Source of the DNA: Burkholderia cepacia GG4
GTDB lineage: Bacteria; Pseudomonadota; Gammaproteobacteria; Burkholderiales; Burkholderiaceae
Reading direction: 5' to 3'
Length of the DNA stretch: 64,000 nt
NCBI RefSeq assembly: GCF_000292915.1
Contig: NC_018513.1
Span: 3,348,001 to 3,412,000 of the forward strand
Positions 59,006 to 64,000 of the stretch are shown in pieces. Within the stretch, counting starts at the first letter, position 1. Each line of letters begins with the position of its first letter. The notes beneath the pieces were generated by a model. The model worked only from the letters and a program-made list of their open reading frames with translations, was not told the DNA's origin and ran no database searches. The position numbers were made by a program, and so were the translations under genes.

Positions 59006-60340
59006 TCAACCGCCCGACTTCTCGAAGCGGCGCAGCAGTTCGTCGCCGCGCGACGCCGCCGAATCGAGCGCGTCCTTCGGCGACTTCTTCTGCGCCCAGA
59101 CCTGCTCCAGCTCTTCGTCGACCACCGTGCGGATCTGCGGCATGTTGCCGAGGCGCAGCCCCTTCGTGTAAGGCAGCGGCGGCTTGTTCATCATCTGCTT
59201 GATCGCGGTTTCCGCGCTCGGGTTCTTCGCATAGAAGCCCTGCTGGCGCGTGAGGTCGTACGCGGCCGTCGTAACCGGCAGGTAGCCCGTTTCCTGGTGC
59301 CACTTCGCGGCGACCGGCGGCGAGGCCAGGAACGCGAGGAATTTCGCGACGCCCTTGTAGGTCGCCGGATCCTTGCCGGCCAGCACCCACAGGCTCGCGC
59401 CGCCGATGATCGCGTTCTGCGGCGCACCCTTCACGTTCGCGTCGTACGGCATCATTCCGGTGCCGTAGCTGAACTTCGCGAACTTCTGCACGTTCGCGAG
59501 CGCGCCCGACGACGTCGTCATGATCCCGCAGTCGCCGCTGTAGAACTTCGCCGACGCTTCATCCTTGCGGCCCGCGTACGTGAACGTGCCATCCTTTTGC
59601 ATCTGCTGCAGGAACGCGATGTGCGCGATCTGCTGCGGCTTGTTGAACTCGAGCGCCGCGTCCGTGCCGTCGAAACCGTTGTTGCGGCTCGCGAACGGCA
59701 GGGCATGCCACGCGCTGTAGTTCTCGAGCTGGATCCAGCCCTGCCAGCCGGTCGTGAAGCCGCAGGCCATCCCGGACTTGCGCAGCTTCTCCGCGTCGGC
59801 CTGCACGTCGGCCCACGTCTTCGGCGGCTGGTTCGGATCGAGCCCGGCCTTCTTGAAGGCGTCCTTGTTGTAGTACAGCACCGGCGTCGAGCTGTTGAAC
59901 GGCATCGACACGAGATGGCCCGTCTTCGCATCGCTGTAGTAGCTCGCGATGGTCGGCACGAATGCCTTTTCGTCGAGCGGCACGCCGGCCTGCTTGAACA
60001 CGTCGGAGACGGGTACGACGGCCTTCTTCGCCTGCATCATCGTTGCAGTGCCGACTTCATAGACCTGGAGGATCGCCGGCGCGTTGCCGCTGCGATAGGC
60101 GGCGATGCCCGCTGCGAGCGCCTGGTCGTAGGTGCCCTTGAAGACCGGCACGATCTTGTAGTCGCTCTGCGATGCATTGAACTGCGCGGCGATCTCGTTC
60201 ACCCGTTCGCCGAGCGCCGACTCCATCGCATGCCAGAACTGGATTTCCGTCACGGCGAACGCCGCATGCTGCACACCGAACATCAGCGCGCCGCCGAGCG
60301 CGATCGAACGAACCACTGTCCCCGCAGGCTTCATCATCAT
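59006..60340 (-). CDS. ugpB: Glycerol-3-phosphate-binding protein UgpB
   Basis: Periplasmic solute-binding protein for glycerol-3-phosphate and glycerophosphodiesters. From the first ATG of a triple ATG (60340), with a GGGAGAGAGG ribosome site, the precursor has 444 residues and a signal peptide ([14 protein letters not shown]). It has [20 protein letters not shown] at the mature start and [20 protein letters not shown], both UgpB blocks. It heads the ugpBAECQ operon. Confidence 0.94.
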   Translation of the reverse strand: MMMKPAGTVVRSIALGGALMFGVQHAAFAVTEIQFWHAMESALGERVNEIAAQFNASQSDYKIVPVFKGTYDQALAAGIAAYRSGNAPAILQVYEVGTATMMQAKKAVVPVSDVFKQAGVPLDEKAFVPTIASYYSDAKTGHLVSMPFNSSTPVLYYNKDAFKKAGLDPNQPPKTWADVQADAEKLRKSGMACGFTTGWQGWIQLENYSAWHALPFASRNNGFDGTDAALEFNKPQQIAHIAFLQQMQKDGTFTYAGRKDEASAKFYSGDCGIMTTSSGALANVQKFAKFSYGTGMMPYDANVKGAPQNAIIGGASLWVLAGKDPATYKGVAKFLAFLASPPVAAKWHQETGYLPVTTAAYDLTRQQGFYAKNPSAETAIKQMMNKPPLPYTKGLRLGNMPQIRTVVDEELEQVWAQKKSPKDALDSAASRGDELLRRFEKSGG

Positions 60341-60430
60341 CGACCTCTCTCCCATGAAAACGTTACCAACAGCGTGTGCAACATTCCCATCGCCATTGAA
60401 CCGGCGAAGTCTAGTGATCGTTTGTGACAG

Positions 60431-61639
60431 TCAGTTGTCGCTGATGACGAACAGGCGCTGGTATTCCTTCAACGCGAAGCGGTCGGTCATGCCGGCGATG
60501 TAGTGCGCGACGAGGCGCGGCTGCTGCGCTTCGTCGTCCGACTGGTACGGCGGCGGCAGCAGGCGCGGATCGTCGATGAACGCGTCGAACAGCCCGGTGA
60601 CCACGCGCTGCGCCTTGCTCGCCATGCGCATCACCTTGTAGTGGCGATACAGGTTCTTGAACAGGAAACGCTTGAGGGCGGCCGCCTGCGCGGCGACCGC
60701 TTCGCTGTGCGCCACGAGCGGCGGCGCCGCGCGCACGTCGTCGAGCGACGCGGGCGCGACGCGCACGAGATTGCGCGTGGTCTCGTCGATCAGGTCGACG
60801 ATCAGCGTGTTGATGATGCGACGCACCGTCTCGTGCACGAGGCGGCGGCCTTCGAGATGCGGGAAATCGGCGAGCGCCGCTTCGTAGTGGCGCTGCCACA
60901 GCTCGACTTCGGCGAGCTGCTCGATCGTGATCAGGCCGGAGCGCAGGCCGTCGTCGACATCATGGTTGTTGTATGCGATTTCATCCGCGATGTTCGCGAG
61001 CTGCGCCTCCAGCGATGGCTGGCGGCCCTGCAGGAAGCGCTCGCCAAGCGCGCCGAGCTTGCGTGCGTTCTCGCGCGAGCAGTGCTTGAGGATGCCTTCG
61101 CGCGTCTCGAAGCACAGGTTGAGGCCGTTGAACGCGCCGTAGTGCTCCTCGAGCTCGTCGACGACGGCCAGGCTCTGCAGGTTGTGCTCGAAGCCGCCGT
61201 GTTCGCGCATGCACGCGTTCAGCGCGTCCTGTCCGGCATGGCCGAACGGCGTATGACCAAGATCGTGCGCGAGCGAGATCGCTTCGACGAGATCCTCGTT
61301 GAGCCGCAGGTTGCGTGCGACCGAACGCGCGATCTGCGCGACTTCGAGGCTGTGCGTGAGGCGGGTTCGGAACAGGTCGCCTTCGTGATTGACGAAGACC
61401 TGCGTCTTGTATTCGAGCCGGCGGAACGCGGTCGAATGAACGATGCGGTCGCGGTCGCGCTGGAATTCGGTGCGCGCCGCCGGCGGCGTTTCCTGATGGC
61501 GGCGGCCGCGCGACTGCGACGCGTGGGCGGCATACGGAGCGAGATGAGCTTCCAGCGCCGCCAGCGTCGGCGGCTCGGCCAGCGTCGCGACGGATGCGCG
61601 GCCGGCTTTGGTCGGTTTGCTGCTGGATGTCTCGCTCAC
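60431..61639 (-). CDS. dgt: dGTP triphosphohydrolase-like protein
   Basis: An HD-domain deoxynucleoside triphosphate triphosphohydrolase of 402 residues (the shorter Dgt-like subfamily). HD metal residues are in [16 protein letters not shown] (His), [18 protein letters not shown] (His-Asp and His) and NNHDVDDGL (Asp). [17 protein letters not shown] precedes the first. It lies 41 bases after aroB on the same strand, a usual place in this genus. Confidence 0.92.
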   Translation of the reverse strand: MSETSSSKPTKAGRASVATLAEPPTLAALEAHLAPYAAHASQSRGRRHQETPPAARTEFQRDRDRIVHSTAFRRLEYKTQVFVNHEGDLFRTRLTHSLEVAQIARSVARNLRLNEDLVEAISLAHDLGHTPFGHAGQDALNACMREHGGFEHNLQSLAVVDELEEHYGAFNGLNLCFETREGILKHCSRENARKLGALGERFLQGRQPSLEAQLANIADEIAYNNHDVDDGLRSGLITIEQLAEVELWQRHYEAALADFPHLEGRRLVHETVRRIINTLIVDLIDETTRNLVRVAPASLDDVRAAPPLVAHSEAVAAQAAALKRFLFKNLYRHYKVMRMASKAQRVVTGLFDAFIDDPRLLPPPYQSDDEAQQPRLVAHYIAGMTDRFALKEYQRLFVISDN

Positions 61640-61680
61640 GTCTCCTCCATGTCAGGGGCGCCGGGGCATCCGGGCCGCCG

Positions 61681-62760
61681 TTACCGGGTCGTCTGCGCCA
61701 GTGTTGCGAATACGGCTTCGTCGGGCGCCTGCGCGATCAGCGTATCGCCGAATCGCTTCAGCAGGATGAACTTGATCGCGCCGGCTTCGGCTTTCTTGTC
61801 GACGCGCATCAGGTCCATGTAGCGCGCGTCGCCGAGTGCCGGCCCGCGGACCGGCAGGTGCGCGGCGGCGATCACCGCATCCAGGCGCTGCCGCGACGCT
61901 TCGTCGAGGAGGCCGAGCCGCACCGACAGGTCGCCCGCCATCACCATCCCGCAGCCGACCGCTTCGCCGTGCAGCCATTCGCCGTAGCCGAGCCCGGCCT
62001 CGATCGCATGGCCGAACGTATGGCCGAAGTTCAGGATCGCGCGCAGCCCGCCTTCGCGTTCGTCGGCCGCGACCACGCTCGCCTTGATCTCGCACGAACG
62101 CTTCACTGCATGCGCGAGCACGGCCGGCTCGCGCCGGTTCAGCGCATCGACGTTCGCCTCGATCCAGTCGAAGAATTCCGCATCGGCGATCGCGCCCGTC
62201 TTGATGACCTCGGCGACGCCGGCCGCCAGCTCGCGATCGGGCAGCGTCGTCAGCGCGCCGATATCGGCGATCACCGCCTGCGGCTGGTAGAACGCGCCGA
62301 TCATGTTCTTGCCGAGCGGGTGGTTGATGCCCGTCTTGCCGCCGACCGACGAATCGACCTGCGACAGCAGCGTCGTCGGCACCTGGATGAACGGCACGCC
62401 GCGCATGTAGCATGCGGCGGCGAAGCCGGTCATGTCACCGATCACGCCGCCGCCGAGTGCGACGAGCGTCGTCTTGCGATCCGCACGCTCGGTCAGCAGC
62501 CCGTCGAAGATCAGGTTCAGCGTTTCCCAGTTCTTGAATGCCTCGCCGTCCGGCAGCACGACCGTCGATACGCGCTTGCCGAGCGGCGCGAGCGCCGCGC
62601 GCAGCGCGTCGCCATAGAGCGGATCGACCGTCGTGTTCGTGACGATCGTGACGGACGAACCGTTGATGTGAGGGGCGAACAGCTCGGTGCGGCCGATCAG
62701 GCCGGCACCAATGTGAATCGGATAGGCGCGGTCGCCCAGATCGACGTTGACGGTAATCAT
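61681..62760 (-). CDS. aroB: 3-Dehydroquinate synthase
   Basis: Second step of the shikimate pathway, closing DAHP to 3-dehydroquinate with NAD and a metal. The 359-residue enzyme has [52 protein letters not shown], and [11 protein letters not shown] with metal-binding His residues. Its ATG at 62760 overlaps the aroK stop by 4 bases. Confidence 0.97.
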   Translation of the reverse strand: MITVNVDLGDRAYPIHIGAGLIGRTELFAPHINGSSVTIVTNTTVDPLYGDALRAALAPLGKRVSTVVLPDGEAFKNWETLNLIFDGLLTERADRKTTLVALGGGVIGDMTGFAAACYMRGVPFIQVPTTLLSQVDSSVGGKTGINHPLGKNMIGAFYQPQAVIADIGALTTLPDRELAAGVAEVIKTGAIADAEFFDWIEANVDALNRREPAVLAHAVKRSCEIKASVVAADEREGGLRAILNFGHTFGHAIEAGLGYGEWLHGEAVGCGMVMAGDLSVRLGLLDEASRQRLDAVIAAAHLPVRGPALGDARYMDLMRVDKKAEAGAIKFILLKRFGDTLIAQAPDEAVFATLAQTTR

Positions 62761-63311
62761 GCTTGTAGCGGCTTGGCGGTGACGCCTGCCAGTTCGAGTT
62801 GCATCAGCACCATGTTGACGAGGCCGTTGACCGACGGACGACCGGTCTCGATGATGAAGTCCGCGCATTCGCGGTACAGCGGGTCGCGCACTTCGTAGAG
62901 CGCTTCGAGACGCGCCTTCGGATCTTCGGTCTGCAACAGCGGGCGGTTCTTGTCCTTGCGGGTGCGCAGCCACAGATCGTGCGGATTGGCGCGCAGATAG
63001 ATGACGATGCCGCTGCTTTTCAGGCAATCGCGATTTTCGGGCCGCAGCACCGCGCCGCCACCCGTCGCGAGCACGATGTTCTCGCGCTGCGTCAGATCGG
63101 CGATCACCTGCGATTCGCGGTCGCGAAATCCGGCCTCGCCCTCCATCTCGAAGATCACCGGAATGCGCGCGCCCGTGCGGGCCTCGATTTCGTGGTCGGA
63201 GTCGAAGAACGTCCTGTCGAGCCGGCGCGCGACCGCACGGCCCACGGTGGTCTTACCCGCTCCCATAAGGCCGACGAAAAATACGTTTGCATGTGGGTCC
63301 CGCGCTTGCAA
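62757..63311 (-). CDS. aroK: Shikimate kinase
   Basis: Phosphorylates shikimate with ATP. I chose the TTG start at 63311 because GAGGA lies six bases upstream; it gives 184 residues, a usual length, starting [12 protein letters not shown]. Walker A is [11 protein letters not shown], the shikimate site is FFDSDHEIE, and [14 protein letters not shown] and RNRPLLQ-like [11 protein letters not shown] are conserved. It lies between pilQ and aroB. Confidence 0.95.
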   Translation of the reverse strand: MQARDPHANVFFVGLMGAGKTTVGRAVARRLDRTFFDSDHEIEARTGARIPVIFEMEGEAGFRDRESQVIADLTQRENIVLATGGGAVLRPENRDCLKSSGIVIYLRANPHDLWLRTRKDKNRPLLQTEDPKARLEALYEVRDPLYRECADFIIETGRPSVNGLVNMVLMQLELAGVTAKPLQA

Positions 63312-63351
63312 CGGCTTCCTCTGCTTGAATCTTGCTGGTGTGTGGCGCAGC

Positions 63352-64000
63352 TTACTGGCAAAGCGGCTGCCTTGTCGAGCCTGCGCCGCCGGCTTCCGGC
63401 CCTGTTTTTCCCGCATCCGCGTCGCCCGCGCCGGCCGTCTCGCACCGCGCGCCGACGACCGTCGGCGTGATGAAGACGACCAGTTCGCTCCGCTGGTCGC
63501 GCCGCGCACGGTGCCGGAAAAGCGTGCCCAGAACCGGTATTTTGCCCAAGAGCGGCACCCGCGTCACATCGTCCCGGTTCAACTGCTCGTAAATCCCGCC
63601 AATCGCGACCGTTCCGCCGTCCTCGACCTCGACGCGGGTCTGCACATGCTTCGTATGAATCGCCGGGCCGGCCGCGGTCGGCTCGCCGATGCTGTCTTTC
63701 CTCACGTCCAGGTCGAGCACGACGCGCCCGTCGGGCGTGATCTGCGGCTCGACCTCCAGCTTTAGCGTCGCGCGGCGGAACTGCACGCCGCTCACGCCGT
63801 TGCCCACCTTCGCCTGGTACGGCAGCTCCGAACCCTGTTCGACGATCGCCTTCACGCGGTCGGCCGTCACCACGCGCGGGCTGGACACGATCTGGCCCCG
63901 CCCTTGCGCCTCGAGTGCGCTCAGTTCGACGTCGAGCACGCGGCTCAGCGGCGCGGCGAACAATGTGAAACCAGCCGTCGCCGCCTCGAAGCCGCCGAGC
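63352..64000 (-). CDS. pilQ: Type IV pilus secretin PilQ, C-terminal part (5' end outside window)
   Basis: The frame is open to the window edge ([21 protein letters not shown] and onward), so the N-terminal part lies outside. The visible 216 or so residues are the secretin pore domain: [20 protein letters not shown], then [19 protein letters not shown], then [17 protein letters not shown] and [17 protein letters not shown], ending [11 protein letters not shown]. Secretins form the outer-membrane ring for pili. The order pilQ-aroK-aroB is conserved with pilMNOPQ upstream. The last 35 residues are an Ala/Gly-rich tail. Confidence 0.9.
   Translation of the reverse strand, partial: LGGFEAATAGFTLFAAPLSRVLDVELSALEAQGRGQIVSSPRVVTADRVKAIVEQGSELPYQAKVGNGVSGVQFRRATLKLEVEPQITPDGRVVLDLDVRKDSIGEPTAAGPAIHTKHVQTRVEVEDGGTVAIGGIYEQLNRDDVTRVPLLGKIPVLGTLFRHRARRDQRSELVVFITPTVVGARCETAGAGDADAGKTGPEAGGAGSTRQPLCQ

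Overview
The window looks like part of the main chromosome of a Burkholderia, most likely the B. cepacia complex. I infer this from the high-GC codon use and from several conserved gene neighbourhoods: petABC-sspA-sspB, thiOSGE-mlaFEDACB-murA-hisGDCB-(marC)-HAFIE-hinT-tatABC, gltBD, ugpBAECQ and pilQ-aroK-aroB-dgt. Species calls rest on recognition of gene order, not on a database search.

Bases 1 to about 11970 are accessory DNA that looks like one end of a genomic island. It has a P4-type tyrosine integrase (10583-11809) beside the 3' end of a tRNA-Thr(TGT) gene (11971-12046). Its cargo is an IS66 transposase fragment with a pRiA4b ORF-3 passenger, a lower-GC operon of a DNA methyltransferase, an unknown protein, a McrB-like GTPase and a McrC-like nuclease, a set of small secreted or membrane proteins, an XRE regulator with repeated operator-like sites, and small unknown proteins, one of them frameshifted. 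The far island end is outside the window.

Bases 12066-40404 are core genome, nearly all on the minus strand: SspA/SspB, the cytochrome bc1 complex, a Nif3-family protein, Tat translocase, almost the whole histidine pathway, MurA, BolA, an ABC-2 exporter, the Mla outer-membrane lipid asymmetry system, and a thiamine operon behind a TPP riboswitch. A DegS/DegQ-like protease (17134-18339) is the only plus-strand gene there. A small coupled ORF lies between the riboswitch and thiO.

Bases 40709-44585 hold an SbmA/YddA-like ABC transporter, a ThpR-type RNA ligase/phosphodiesterase and an AGCS symporter. A lower-GC insertion follows (44586-46818). It encodes a colicin M-like bacteriocin with an unusual signal-peptide-like N-terminus and a changed catalytic motif, then a small membrane-anchored protein that fits its immunity protein. 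I consider this the most interesting locus in the window.

Bases 46913-64000 return to core genome: glutamate synthase (gltD, gltB), a REP-associated transposase-like protein that has lost its HUH histidines, OmpW, the ugp glycerol-3-phosphate uptake operon, dGTPase-like Dgt, AroB, AroK and the C-terminal part of the PilQ secretin.
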